From contig NZ_CP042172.1 in the NCBI RefSeq assembly GCF_005937985.2, positions 3,100,001-3,164,000 of the forward strand: a DNA stretch of 64,000 bases, given 5' to 3'. The translations under genes were made by a program, and so were the position numbers. The first letter of the stretch is position 1. Every line of letters starts with the position of its first letter. Positions 34,114 to 42,868 of the stretch are shown here, in pieces. The notes below the pieces were generated by a model that was not told where the DNA came from, did no database searches, and saw only the letters and a program-made list of their open reading frames with translations. This DNA comes from Arthrobacter sp. KBS0702 (GTDB lineage Bacteria; Actinomycetota; Actinomycetes; Actinomycetales; Micrococcaceae).

Positions 34114-34851
34114 ATGCAAACCCCAAAGGCGGAGTCTCCAGCTGACCTGCACTCCGTGCTGGTCCAGACCCTGGGGCTCGCCATTGCCGAGGGGAGCCTG
34201 GCGCCGCACTCCATCCTTCGCCTGGACGAGCTGGAGGCGCAGCACAGTGTGTCCCGTTCGGTCGTGCGGGAAGCAACCCGGGTGCTCGCATCCATGGGCA
34301 TGCTGGAATCCCGACGCCGGCTGGGCACCGTGGTGCAGCCGGAGGAGTCCTGGAACCTTTATGACCCGCAGGTGATCCGGTGGCGGCTGGCCTCGTCCCG
34401 GCGGGTGGACCAGTTGCGCGCCCTGAACGAACTCCGCGGCGCGATCGAGCCGCAGGCTGCCCGGCTGGCTGCCGAACGGGCGTCCTGGGACACCGGCAGC
34501 GACCTCGTCTCGCAGGCCGCGCGGCTCTGGGCTGCAGGCCAGCGCGGCGACCAGGTCGCGTTCCTGCGGCTGGACATCGAGTTTCACGCCGCCGTCCTCC
34601 GGGCCTCCGGCAACCCGATGTTTTCCCAGCTCCACAACCTCGTCGCCGAGGTCCTGACCGGCCGGACCGAGCATGGCCTGATGCCCAATCTGCCGCAGCA
34701 TGAGGCGCTCCAGCTGCACGTCGATGTCGCCAGCGCCATCCAGCGCGGCGAGATGGACGCCGCGCACGCGGCCATGCGAAGGATCGTGGAACAGTCCACC
34801 GAGGAAATCGGCGACATCTGGTCCAGCCACCACGAGCCCGAAGCCGGCTAG
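34114..34851 (+). CDS. GntR/FadR-family transcriptional regulator
   Basis: A 245-residue regulator. The N-terminal winged helix covers residues ~10-80 (LGLAIAEGSLAPHSILRLDELEAQHSVSRSVVREATRVLASMGM in outline). The C-terminal FCD domain has DIEFHAAVLRASGNPMF and QHEALQLHVDVASAI, whose aspartate and histidines normally bind a metal that coordinates a carboxylate ligand. It diverges from the sugar-acid operon, so it probably represses it until an aldonate or keto-deoxy acid binds. Confidence 0.9.
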   Translation: MQTPKAESPADLHSVLVQTLGLAIAEGSLAPHSILRLDELEAQHSVSRSVVREATRVLASMGMLESRRRLGTVVQPEESWNLYDPQVIRWRLASSRRVDQLRALNELRGAIEPQAARLAAERASWDTGSDLVSQAARLWAAGQRGDQVAFLRLDIEFHAAVLRASGNPMFSQLHNLVAEVLTGRTEHGLMPNLPQHEALQLHVDVASAIQRGEMDAAHAAMRRIVEQSTEEIGDIWSSHHEPEAG

Positions 34852-34864
34852 CCCACCACCACCA

Positions 34865-34925
34865 CAACGCGGGGTCAGATGCGGCCCAAGTTGGACCGCT
34901 CGGTGGCGCCATGGACCCCGCGTTG
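34865..34925. terminator. Long hairpin between the converging regulator and epimerase genes
   Basis: CAACGCGGGGTC pairs perfectly over 12 bp with GACCCCGCGTTG across a 37-nt spacer that itself has partial pairing. It probably terminates both genes. Its build (short conserved-looking arms, variable centre) also resembles the dispersed palindromes at 45207 and 57067, though the arm sequence differs. Confidence 0.55.
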
Positions 34926-34933
34926 CTGGGGGG

Positions 34934-35806
34934 TCAGTCCTCGGTGGGGGTGGTGCGTAGCGAGTGGTAGTTGCGCCAGCTGTGCTCCGGAGCGTAACCC
35001 AGGAGCCGCTTGGCCTTCTCGATCGAGAGCAGGGTCTCGTGCTCGCCGAGTTCCTTGACCACCTCGACGTTCGGGAACACCTCGGCGGCCAGCTCCCTGC
35101 TGGACCGGCTCATCACGGTATCCGCGTTTGCGACGATGAAGGCCTCGAAGCCGGGCTTGCCGTGCTCCAGCGCCCGGGCCACGGCCTGCGCGCCGTCGCG
35201 GCCGTCGATGTAGCCCCAGAGATTCCACTTGCGCAGCCGGGCATCGGCGTCGAAGGACGGGAACTCCTCGTAATCCTCCGGATCCATCACGTTGGAGAAG
35301 CGCATGCCGGTGATGCTCAGCGCCGGGTCCCAGCGGGTGAGCTGGATCGCCATCTGCTCTTCAAGGTGCTTGACCAGCGAGTAGGTGCTTTCGGGCCGGG
35401 CCGGGTAGTCCTCGTCCACGGGGAGGTAGGGAGGATCGACGTCGAACGGCAGGCCCAGCACCGTCTCACTGGAGGCGTAGACGATTTTCTTGATGCCGGC
35501 GCGGCGCGCTGCCTGGAACACGTTGTAGGTGGCCTGCATGTTGTTTTCGAACGTCGCCGCGTCAGGGGCGAGGCCGGGCGCCGGGATGGCGGCCAGGTGC
35601 ACGATCGCGTCGAACCCGGCGTGCCGGTCATCCAGGCCCAGGATGACATCCACCACCTGCCCGTAGTCGCGCAGGTCCACCCGGGTGAATCCGGGCCCGC
35701 GCTCCCCCGTTTGATCCAGGTTGGTGACCTGGTGTCCGTCGTCTCCGAGCCTACGGACCACGTTCCTGCCGAGCTTTCCGCTTCCTCCGGTCACTGCAAT
35801 TTTCAT
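34934..35806 (-). CDS. NAD-dependent epimerase/dehydrogenase, uronate-dehydrogenase-like
   Basis: A 290-residue extended SDR. It has an N-terminal GGSGKLG nucleotide motif and DAIVHLAAIPAPG. The catalytic serine is in YASSETVLG and the tyrosine/lysine pair in STYSLVKHLEEQ. Similarity in outline to uronate dehydrogenases, and its place next to the sugar-acid operon, suggest oxidation of glucuronate or galacturonate to the aldarolactone; a sugar-nucleotide epimerase is the alternative. GAGGAG lies 7 nt before ATG 35806. Confidence 0.78.
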   Translation of the reverse strand: MKIAVTGGSGKLGRNVVRRLGDDGHQVTNLDQTGERGPGFTRVDLRDYGQVVDVILGLDDRHAGFDAIVHLAAIPAPGLAPDAATFENNMQATYNVFQAARRAGIKKIVYASSETVLGLPFDVDPPYLPVDEDYPARPESTYSLVKHLEEQMAIQLTRWDPALSITGMRFSNVMDPEDYEEFPSFDADARLRKWNLWGYIDGRDGAQAVARALEHGKPGFEAFIVANADTVMSRSSRELAAEVFPNVEVVKELGEHETLLSIEKAKRLLGYAPEHSWRNYHSLRTTPTED

Positions 35807-35905
35807 CAGGGTCTCCTCGGTGGTCGGGTGCCTGCCATCCCTCCACCCTAGAACGGTCGGCAGCCGCGGTGCACCCTGACGGCCGAGGGGGGCGCTGCGG
35901 GGCGC

Positions 35906-35923
35906 GGTGACCTTTGGCCCTAG
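35906..35923 (+). promoter_or_regulatory. DosR/DevR-like box upstream of uspA
   Basis: GGTGACCTTTGGCCCTAG lies 33 bp before the uspA start. It resembles the GGGAC-YWW-GGCCCT type of site described for DosR/DevR-family hypoxia regulators, with one mismatch in the left arm. A weaker relative (GGGGGCTTTGTGCCCTAC) lies at 37172-37189 before the next transcription unit. Confidence 0.45.
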
Positions 35924-35956
35924 GCACTGCCGGGGCGACCCGGAAAGGTGGGTGCC

Positions 35957-36421
35957 ATGAGCGGAGATCAGCGGATTGTCGTGGGCGTGGACGGCTCCGA
36001 ATTTTCAACGACGGCGCTCCGGCTCGCCGGGCGCATGGCCACCAGCCTGAACGCCCCGCTGGAGGTCGTCACGTGCCTGGGCACCTCGGATTTCTTCCTC
36101 GCTTCCCACCTGCCGGAGGAGCGCACGCCCTCCGCCGGTGAGCTCGAGGAGACGGCGAAGCGCCTCGTGGAGCAGTCCCTCGAGCGGGCCTTCGGGGACT
36201 CCCGCCCGGAGCGGCTCACCCGGCAGGTCAAATTCGGGCCACCAGCCAAGGTGCTGATCGATGAGAGCAAGGATGCCCAGCTGCTCGTCGTCGGCCGCCG
36301 CGGCCAGGGCGGCTTCCTCGCCCAGGTCATGGGCTCCGTCAGCGGCGCCTGCGCGGCCCACGCCCACTGCCCGGTCCTGGTGGTCGGCCAGGACGCCCCT
36401 GAAGGCCAGCCGGGCGAATGA
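35957..36421 (+). CDS. Universal stress protein (UspA family)
   Basis: A 154-residue single-domain Usp. The N-terminus IVVGVDGSEFSTTALRLAGR holds the conserved aspartate. The C-terminal VVGRRGQGGFLAQVMGSVS fits the G-2x-G-9x-G(S/T) ATP-binding motif, so it belongs to the ATP-binding subgroup. ATG 35957 is preferred over GTG 35948 because a purine-rich site (GGAAAGGTGGG) precedes it. The next gene overlaps its stop by 4 bp. Confidence 0.92.
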   Translation: MSGDQRIVVGVDGSEFSTTALRLAGRMATSLNAPLEVVTCLGTSDFFLASHLPEERTPSAGELEETAKRLVEQSLERAFGDSRPERLTRQVKFGPPAKVLIDESKDAQLLVVGRRGQGGFLAQVMGSVSGACAAHAHCPVLVVGQDAPEGQPGE

Positions 36422-37167
36422 GGACCGGCCGCAACGGCGGGGCCGCGCCCCGCGTGCAGCCACAGCCCGGATGGAAAGGCCCGCTCGCGGCGCTCGGCGC
36501 GGCGGCGGCGGCCGCGGGGTACGTCCTCGCCGTCCGGCCGCGGCTGCTCAACTGGGGAGCGACCGCGCAGGAAGCCGCCGGCCCCCTGGCCGGCGACGAA
36601 CTGGTGCCCGCGCCGCGGCTGCAAAGCACGCGCGCGGTAAGCATCGCGGCGCCGCCGTCGGCGGTGTGGCCATGGCTGGTCCAGCTCGGGGCCGGACGCG
36701 GCGGCATGTACAGCTACGACGCCCTGGAGAACGCGGCCGGCCTCGGCATGCACAGCGCTGACCGGATCATCCCCGAGTTCCAGCAGCTGGCCGTGGGCGA
36801 CCTCATTCCGCTGTCCCCCAGCGGCGGCATTCCGGTCCGCCGGCTCGAACCCGAAAGAGTGCTGGCCTTGGGCGGCACCATGGACCCGCGCACCGGGCAG
36901 GTGGCCGGGGACGGCGCCGGGATTGGACGGCGCGTGGCCGGTCCCCGGCTGGCGATTGGCTGGACGTTCGTGCTGCAGCCCCTCGGCGCCCGCAGCACCC
37001 GGTTGCTGGCGAGGACCCGGTATGACTACTCGCCCCTGGTGCTCGGCATTCCGCTGCGTGGCCTGCTCGAGCCGCTGCAGTTCCTGATGGAGCGCCGGAT
37101 GCTCCTGGGCATCCGCGCCCGCGTCGAGCGCCGCCGTCCCCGCAGCAGGCGGCGCCGGGGACGCTGA
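36418..37167 (+). CDS. SRPBCC-superfamily protein with N-terminal membrane segment
   Basis: A 249-residue protein. A basic N-terminus and one hydrophobic helix (GPLAALGAAAAAAGYVLAV, residues ~20-38) are followed by a START/SRPBCC-like helix-grip domain. Its marks are TRAVSIAAPPSAVWPWLVQLG and a GMYSYDALENAAGL segment, and it ends in an Arg-rich tail. Similar proteins occur widely in actinobacteria without known function. It is translationally coupled to uspA. Confidence 0.7.
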   Translation: MRTGRNGGAAPRVQPQPGWKGPLAALGAAAAAAGYVLAVRPRLLNWGATAQEAAGPLAGDELVPAPRLQSTRAVSIAAPPSAVWPWLVQLGAGRGGMYSYDALENAAGLGMHSADRIIPEFQQLAVGDLIPLSPSGGIPVRRLEPERVLALGGTMDPRTGQVAGDGAGIGRRVAGPRLAIGWTFVLQPLGARSTRLLARTRYDYSPLVLGIPLRGLLEPLQFLMERRMLLGIRARVERRRPRSRRRRGR

Positions 37168-37263
37168 GGGCGGGGGCTTTGTGCCCTACGGCGGCCCTCC
37201 CGGGCGTCATAGCCTGAATGAACAGAGCGGCGCGGCCGCCCGCCGGATTCCGGGAGGCCAACG

Positions 37264-37953
37264 GTGAAATCGGCAAAGACAAGCATTGTCGCAGGGATTG
37301 TCCTGATGACGGTCGGCGGGCTGTTGCTGCTGGACCTGCTCGGCATCTTCAAGGTTGCCGCGTTCCTGCCGCCGCTGATCTTCGCAGCGGTGGGTCTGGT
37401 GTTCGCATCCCTGTTCGTCCGCAGCCGGGAGAACTGGTGGGCGGCCATCCCCGGTTCGGTGTTCCTTGGCCTTGCCGCGGTCATCACCGCCACGCAGCTC
37501 TCCCCCGGCGACGGCGGCGGGGCATACCTGTTCCTGTTCATGGCGGCCGGATTCGCCGCGGTCTACGTGCGCGAGCGCGGCAACTGGTGGGCCCTGATCC
37601 CGTGCGGGGTGATGTTCACACTGGCTGTCATGGTGGCCCTTCCGCCGGGGCTGCCGGGCACCGCCGTGGCCGCCGTCCTGTTCCTGGGCCTTGCGGCCAC
37701 GTTCGGCCTGCTGTCCCTGGTCCGGGTCCGGCTATCGGACGGAATTTCCGAACACACGGGCCGGATGAAATGGCCGCTGATTCCAGCCGCTGTCCTCGGC
37801 GTGCTGGGCGTGATTTTCGCCCTTCAGGCCACGGCGGTGCTCATTGCCCTGGACTTCGCCGTCCCGGCCGGCATGATCCTGGGCGGGATCGCCTTGCTGG
37901 TCTACGCCTACCGCGCACGCCGGGGCGGGCAGCACAAGGTGCACGGCGCCTAG
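37264..37953 (+). CDS. Polytopic membrane protein, LiaF/DUF5668-like
   Basis: A 229-residue protein with about seven short hydrophobic segments and few charged loops. The first is IVAGIVLMTVGGLLLLDLL, typical of LiaI-LiaF-like transmembrane regions. Two paralogous hairpins containing ENWWAAIPG (residues ~58-66) and GNWWALIPC suggest an internal duplication. GTG 37264 has GGGAGG at normal spacing. Family members respond to envelope stress; a function here is not established. Confidence 0.65.
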   Translation: MKSAKTSIVAGIVLMTVGGLLLLDLLGIFKVAAFLPPLIFAAVGLVFASLFVRSRENWWAAIPGSVFLGLAAVITATQLSPGDGGGAYLFLFMAAGFAAVYVRERGNWWALIPCGVMFTLAVMVALPPGLPGTAVAAVLFLGLAATFGLLSLVRVRLSDGISEHTGRMKWPLIPAAVLGVLGVIFALQATAVLIALDFAVPAGMILGGIALLVYAYRARRGGQHKVHGA

Positions 37954-37980
37954 GATCCAGCAGCGAATCCAGCAGCGCTC

Positions 37981-38394
37981 CTAGGAGTTGCCCGCCAACT
38001 GGGCCAGGGCCGCGCGGAGCCGGGCGCCGGCGTCGTCCGCCACCTCCCGGACACCCGGGCTGGCGCTGAGCTGCACCATTGTCTGCGGGTCGATCGCGTC
38101 CACCGTCGTTTCGGCCGCGCCCGGACCCCGGCGGACCACCACGTTGCAGGGCAGCAGGGCTCCCAGTTCCGGCTCGGCCGCCAGGGCACGGCTCGCCAGC
38201 TGCGGGTTGCAGGCCCCCAGGATCACGTAGTCGCCCACGGCCGCCGCCGCCTCCTCGCCGAGCTTCGCCGCAAAAGTGTCGCGGACGTTGATCTCGGAAA
38301 GGATTCCGAAGCCCTGGTCCGCGAGGGCGGCACGGGTCTTCTCCACCGCCTCGGCCCAGCTGAGCGGTACGGCGGTGCTATAGGTGTAGCTCAT
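37981..38394 (-). CDS. DUF302 family protein
   Basis: A 137-residue DUF302 protein. The N-terminal strand-helix EAVEKTRAALADQGFGILSEI is followed by VILGACNPQLASRALAAEPELGALLPCNVVV, the family's core, and a short C-terminal helix. DUF302 proteins are small, often found with stress or redox genes. It ends 27 bp from the converging membrane protein and starts 3 bp after the stop of the phosphoribosyltransferase-hydrolase gene, so it is co-transcribed. Confidence 0.88.
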   Translation of the reverse strand: MSYTYSTAVPLSWAEAVEKTRAALADQGFGILSEINVRDTFAAKLGEEAAAAVGDYVILGACNPQLASRALAAEPELGALLPCNVVVRRGPGAAETTVDAIDPQTMVQLSASPGVREVADDAGARLRAALAQLAGNS

Positions 38395-38397
38395 GGC

Positions 38398-39747
38398 TCA
38401 CTCCTTGCGGGATGGTTCGGGCACGGGCAGCAGGTACTTGGCGAACCAGTCCCGGGCAAGAATGGCCGCCGCGGCCAGCGTCCCGGGTTCCTCAAACAGG
38501 TGGGTGGCGCCCTGGACGACGGCCAGCTGGTTGGGGCACCGCATCATGGCCTTGGCCTTGCGGTTCAGCTCCAGCACCTCGTAGTCGAAACTACCCACGA
38601 TCAGCAACGTCGGCGCCCGGACGGCGGAGAGCCGCGGACCGGCCAGGTCGGGACGGCCGCCGCGGGATACGACGGCGGCGATCCTGGCGGAGGGTTCGGA
38701 CGCGGACCACAGCGCCGCGCCCGCGCCGGTGCTCGCGCCGAAGTAGCCGACGGCGCTGGACGCGGTGTCCTCGCGGGTAGCCAGCCAGTCGGTGGCCGAG
38801 GACAGCCTGCGGGCGAGCAGTTCGATGTCGAAGACGTTCGCCCGGTTGCGCTCCTCCGCCGGTGTGAGCAGGTCCAGCAGCAGGGTGCCGAGGCCCGCGC
38901 GCTGGAGCACGCTGGCCACGAACCGGTTCCGCGGGCTGTGCCGGCTGCTGCCGCTGCCGTGGGCGAAAACCACCACGGCGCGGGCCGGCACCGGGAGGTG
39001 AAGCTGCCCCTGCAGCCGGACTCCCCGGGAGGGGATCTCCACCTCTTCGTCGAATTCCGCGAGGTCCGCGGTGGCCGTCGACGTTCCGCCCTTTGGCGGC
39101 GAATCCTTCAGCCGCCGGGCGGCGGCGTCGAGCAGCTGGATCACCTCGTCATCCTCGGTGGGCGAGAAGTCGCGGTAGTGATAGCCGACGGCGGAGAACT
39201 GCCGGGGTGTGGCGAGGCAGACCACTTCGTCGGGTTCACTCAGGGCCGCGAGCGTGTCGGCCGGAGCAACGGGCACGGCCAGGATTACCCGTGCGGCGCC
39301 CAGTTTCCGGGCAATGCGGCAGGCGACCCGGGCGGTGGAGCCGGTGGCGATCCCGTCGTCGACGATCACTGCGATGCGCCCGGTGAGGTCCTGGCGGGTG
39401 CGGCCCTTCCGGAACTGCGCGACACGGGTTTCGAGCACGGCGCGCTCGCGGTCTTCGACGGCCTGCAGTTCCGCATCGCTGACGCGGGCCTGCGCCAGCA
39501 CGTGCTCCTCTAGGACCCGGGCGCCGCCCTCGCCGATCGCCCCCATGGCGAGCTCTGGCTGGTAGGGCAGCCCGAGCTTCCGAACCACGATCACGTCCAG
39601 GGGTGCGTCCAGCGCCGCGGCAACCTCGAACGCGACCGGAACCCCGCCGCGCGGTAGGCCCAGGACCACGATGTCCTTGCCGCGAAGGTCCGCCAGACGC
39701 CGCCCCAGCTGCCGCCCGGCATCAACCCTGTCTTCAAAAATGCTCAT
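38398..39747 (-). CDS. Phosphoribosyltransferase-alpha/beta hydrolase fusion protein
   Basis: A 449-residue two-domain protein. Residues ~1-215 are a type I phosphoribosyltransferase: GLPRGGVPVAFEVAAAL, and the PRPP loop VIVDDGIATGSTARVA. Residues ~230-449 are a dienelactone-hydrolase-like domain with FAHGSGSSRHSPRN, the nucleophile in YFGASTGAGAA, and TLLIVGSFD. The same architecture occurs in Mycobacterium Rv0571c, a DosR-regulon member. It lies between DUF302 and the Mg2+ ATPase on one strand. A site resembling a DosR box (39885-39900) lies ~140 bp upstream. Confidence 0.88.
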   Translation of the reverse strand: MSIFEDRVDAGRQLGRRLADLRGKDIVVLGLPRGGVPVAFEVAAALDAPLDVIVVRKLGLPYQPELAMGAIGEGGARVLEEHVLAQARVSDAELQAVEDRERAVLETRVAQFRKGRTRQDLTGRIAVIVDDGIATGSTARVACRIARKLGAARVILAVPVAPADTLAALSEPDEVVCLATPRQFSAVGYHYRDFSPTEDDEVIQLLDAAARRLKDSPPKGGTSTATADLAEFDEEVEIPSRGVRLQGQLHLPVPARAVVVFAHGSGSSRHSPRNRFVASVLQRAGLGTLLLDLLTPAEERNRANVFDIELLARRLSSATDWLATREDTASSAVGYFGASTGAGAALWSASEPSARIAAVVSRGGRPDLAGPRLSAVRAPTLLIVGSFDYEVLELNRKAKAMMRCPNQLAVVQGATHLFEEPGTLAAAAILARDWFAKYLLPVPEPSRKE

Positions 39748-39864
39748 TGTCTTGGCTTTCCAGTCGGGCGCCGGCCGACGGGCCCATCCAGTGATGCGCT
39801 CCGCGGGCTGGGCATCGGAGCAGGCTGGGCATCGGAGCAGCTTGGCGCTTTCTCCCACTATCCG

Positions 39865-42612
39865 TCAGGAGTTCCGGGGATGTGAGGGCCCTTGTACCCG
39901 GTTTCGCTTGCCCCGGCCCGGCCTGCCACGGCGGGGCGCCAACGGCGCCCGGCGGGCGTGTGCCGTGGCGGCGGTCGTCGTGCTGAAGCGTGCCGCGCGC
40001 CGGGCCACGTGGTGGTCCTTGCCCCGGCGGCGGACCCGCGGCAGCACCGGCACCGCGGGCTGCTGGGCGGCACGGGAGAAGAACCACTGCTTGGCAATCT
40101 CCACCAGCACCAGGTACACCACGGTCATGCCCAGCAGAGCCAGGAAGAAGGGCACCGGCAACGGATCGAAGCCCAGCACACCGGCAAGCGGGGACAGCGG
40201 CAGGAACACCCCCAGGGCCACCACGCCCAGCGAGGCGCACAGCAGTCCGAGCGAGGGGCGGCTGCGGAGGAAGGGGACGCGGCGGGTCCGGATCGCGAAG
40301 ATGATCAGCGTCTGGGTGGCGATCGACTCGATGAACCAGCCAGCCCGGAACTCCCCCGGGACAGCGTCGAAGACGAACAGCATCAGGGCGAAGGTCGCGA
40401 AGTCGAAGACCGAGCTGATGGGGCCAAAGAGGAACATGAAGCGCCGGATGAAAGAGATGTTCCAGTGAGCCGGGGCCAGCAGCTGTTCCTTGTCCACCCG
40501 GTCACCGGGGATGGCCAGCTGGCCGGTGTCGTAGAGCAGGTTGTTGAGCAGGATCTGTCCCGGCAGCATCGGCAGGAAGCTGAGCACCACCGACGCCGTC
40601 GCCGCGCTGAACATATTGCCGAAATTGCTGGAGGTTCCCATCAACACGTACTTGATGGTGTTGGCGAAGATCCGCCGGCCCTCCATGACGCCGTCGGCCA
40701 GCACCCCGAGGTCCTTGTCCAGCAGCACGACGTCGGCGGCGTCCTTGGCGACGTCGGTGGCGCTGTCCACGGAGATGCCGATGTCGGCCTGGTGCAGCGC
40801 GAGCGCGTCGTTGACGCCGTCGCCCATGAACCCGACAGCGCCGCCGCTCTGACGCAGCAGCCGGATGATCCGGGCCTTCTGCTCCGGGGAGACGCGGGCG
40901 AAGATGCTGGCCTCGCGGGCGGCGGCGCTCAGTTCCGGGTCGGACATGGCCTCCGCCTCGGCCCCGGTGATGGTCCCGCCGGAGAGCACGCCGAGTTCGT
41001 CGCAGACCCGCTCGGCGACCTTGGCGTTGTCCCCGGTGGCGATCTTGACCGTGATGCCCAGCGCTTCCAGCCGGTCCAGGGACTCCCGCGCGTTGGCCTT
41101 GGGCTTGTCGAGGAAGACCAGGAAACCGGCCAGTTCCAGGTCCTTCTCGTCCGCCGGCGACATGTCCTCCATTCCGGCCGCGTCCCGGGTCGCCACAGCC
41201 ACCACCCGGGAGCCCGCGTCGAACTGTTCGTCCAGCAGGGCCTGCACCGCCGCCGGCGTGGCGCCGCACAGCGCCAGCACGTCCTCCGGTGAGCCCTTGG
41301 TGATGATCCGGGCGGGGGCGCCGGCGTCGCGGACCAGGACACTGGTCCGCCGGCGCTGGTGGTCGAAATCGATCACGTCGAGCCGTTCGAAGCGTGCGGG
41401 CTCGAAGGCCGCGGCGTCCGGGGACTCCCAGAGCGCGGCGTCCAGCGGGTTCTGCCCGACCACCGACCGCTTTGCCTCGGTGTAATCGGCTTCGGTGGCG
41501 AGCAGCCCCAGCGTGAACAGCTGGTCCGCGGACACGCCGCCGTCCACCGGCAGGGCGGCGGTGAAGCTGATCCGCCCCTCCGTCAGGGTCCCGGTTTTGT
41601 CCGTGACCAGGATGTCCATGTCGCCGAGGTCCTCGATGCAGACCAGCCGTTTGACCAGCACCTTGCGTTTGGCCAGCTGCCGGGTGCCCGTGGCGAGGCT
41701 GGTGCTGACCACGGCGGGCAGCAGCTGCGGGGTGATCCCGACGGCGATCGCCAGGGAGAACAGCAGCGATTCGATCAACGGGCGCTGGAGCAGCAGGTTG
41801 GCGACGAAGATAAGCGAGGTCAAGCCGATGGCCACCTGCAGCAGCAGGAAGGAGAATCGCTTGAGCCCGAGCTGGAATTCGGTCTGCGGCTGACGCTCGC
41901 CCAGGCCGAGCGCGATTCGGCCGAATTCCGCCCGGCCGCCGGTCGCCACCACCACCCCGGTGCAGCTGCCGGCCTGGATCACGGTCCCCATGAAAAGGCA
42001 GGATGTCAGGTCGCCCAGCGCGGCGCCGCCGGCCACCGGGGCCGGATTCTTGGCGACCGGCAGCGACTCCCCGGTCAGGATGCTTTCGTCGCACAGCAGG
42101 TCCTTGACGGTCAGTAGCCGCAGGTCGGCCGGGATGATGGCGCCGAGTCCCAGCTGCACGACGTCGCCGGGCACTAGGGCGGTCACGTTCACCTCGCTGG
42201 CGGTCCCGTCACGGAGCACGACGGCGGTGTGCGTGACACGCGAATGGAGCGCCTCGGCGGCCCGTTCGGCCCGGAATTCGTTGCTGAATCCCAGGCCCAC
42301 ACTGACGAGCAGGATCACGCCGATCACAATCGAGTTGGTGGCGTCCCCCAGGAAGAGCGAGAGCCCGGCCGTGATGAGCAGCAGGATCAGGATGGGGCTG
42401 CGAAACTGCCGGCCCAGCACCGACCAGCCGCTTGCCTCGTGGGTGCGGACCGCGTTCGGCCCCAGTGTGGCAAGCCGCTCCTCGGCCTCCGCCTGCGACA
42501 GCCCTCCCGCGGACGAACCCACCCGGGCAAGCACCGTGGCCGCCTCGGTGCGGGCGGCATCGGCGATGGTCAGGGGCGGGGAGGCAGACTCCCTGGTGTC
42601 GAGCTGTGGCAT
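39865..42612 (-). CDS. mgtA: Magnesium-translocating P-type ATPase (MgtA/MgtB, P3B)
   Basis: A 915-residue P-type ATPase. It has TGESLPV (actuator), the phosphorylation motif DKTGTLTEG, a nucleotide domain, and GDGVNDALALHQADIGISVD. Late helices carry LLNNLLYDTGQLAIPGD, the MgtA/B-specific segment, so Mg2+ import is expected. The C-terminal ~35 residues are unusually Arg-rich and likely a cytoplasmic tail. The start has only a weak ribosome binding site. A small palindrome TACCTCAAGGTA (42629-42640) lies 16 bp upstream and may be an operator. Confidence 0.93.
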   Translation of the reverse strand: MPQLDTRESASPPLTIADAARTEAATVLARVGSSAGGLSQAEAEERLATLGPNAVRTHEASGWSVLGRQFRSPILILLLITAGLSLFLGDATNSIVIGVILLVSVGLGFSNEFRAERAAEALHSRVTHTAVVLRDGTASEVNVTALVPGDVVQLGLGAIIPADLRLLTVKDLLCDESILTGESLPVAKNPAPVAGGAALGDLTSCLFMGTVIQAGSCTGVVVATGGRAEFGRIALGLGERQPQTEFQLGLKRFSFLLLQVAIGLTSLIFVANLLLQRPLIESLLFSLAIAVGITPQLLPAVVSTSLATGTRQLAKRKVLVKRLVCIEDLGDMDILVTDKTGTLTEGRISFTAALPVDGGVSADQLFTLGLLATEADYTEAKRSVVGQNPLDAALWESPDAAAFEPARFERLDVIDFDHQRRRTSVLVRDAGAPARIITKGSPEDVLALCGATPAAVQALLDEQFDAGSRVVAVATRDAAGMEDMSPADEKDLELAGFLVFLDKPKANARESLDRLEALGITVKIATGDNAKVAERVCDELGVLSGGTITGAEAEAMSDPELSAAAREASIFARVSPEQKARIIRLLRQSGGAVGFMGDGVNDALALHQADIGISVDSATDVAKDAADVVLLDKDLGVLADGVMEGRRIFANTIKYVLMGTSSNFGNMFSAATASVVLSFLPMLPGQILLNNLLYDTGQLAIPGDRVDKEQLLAPAHWNISFIRRFMFLFGPISSVFDFATFALMLFVFDAVPGEFRAGWFIESIATQTLIIFAIRTRRVPFLRSRPSLGLLCASLGVVALGVFLPLSPLAGVLGFDPLPVPFFLALLGMTVVYLVLVEIAKQWFFSRAAQQPAVPVLPRVRRRGKDHHVARRAARFSTTTAATAHARRAPLAPRRGRPGRGKRNRVQGPSHPRNS

Positions 42613-42718
42613 ACAGATTCCGTCCGGCTACCTCAAGGTACCGCTAAGACTACGTCGGCGGCCCCCGGGAGTCATTTGCGCGGGTGAAGTGCAGATGAAA
42701 CGCCGGCAAAGTCCTGTA

Positions 42719-42724
42719 TATAAT
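42719..42724 (+). promoter_or_regulatory. Consensus -10 (TATAAT) of the GAF-ANTAR gene
   Basis: A perfect TATAAT stands in an AT-rich patch. ATGAAA at 18-bp spacing may serve as -35. The transcript would have a ~135-nt leader before the GTG at 42869. The 256-bp gap to mgtA holds both divergent promoters. Confidence 0.6.
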
Positions 42725-42868
42725 CTCTTTTCGGTACGGTTTAGCAGAAGGCCGTTGGATAGTTCTTCGATCCGGCTTCGCTGCCGCTACCACCGCCCTC
42801 CTTCCCTGCTGTGGTGCGTCGCGCCTGGCCGGTTCGATTCGATTCGAGCGAAACGGCATCAAGGAATA

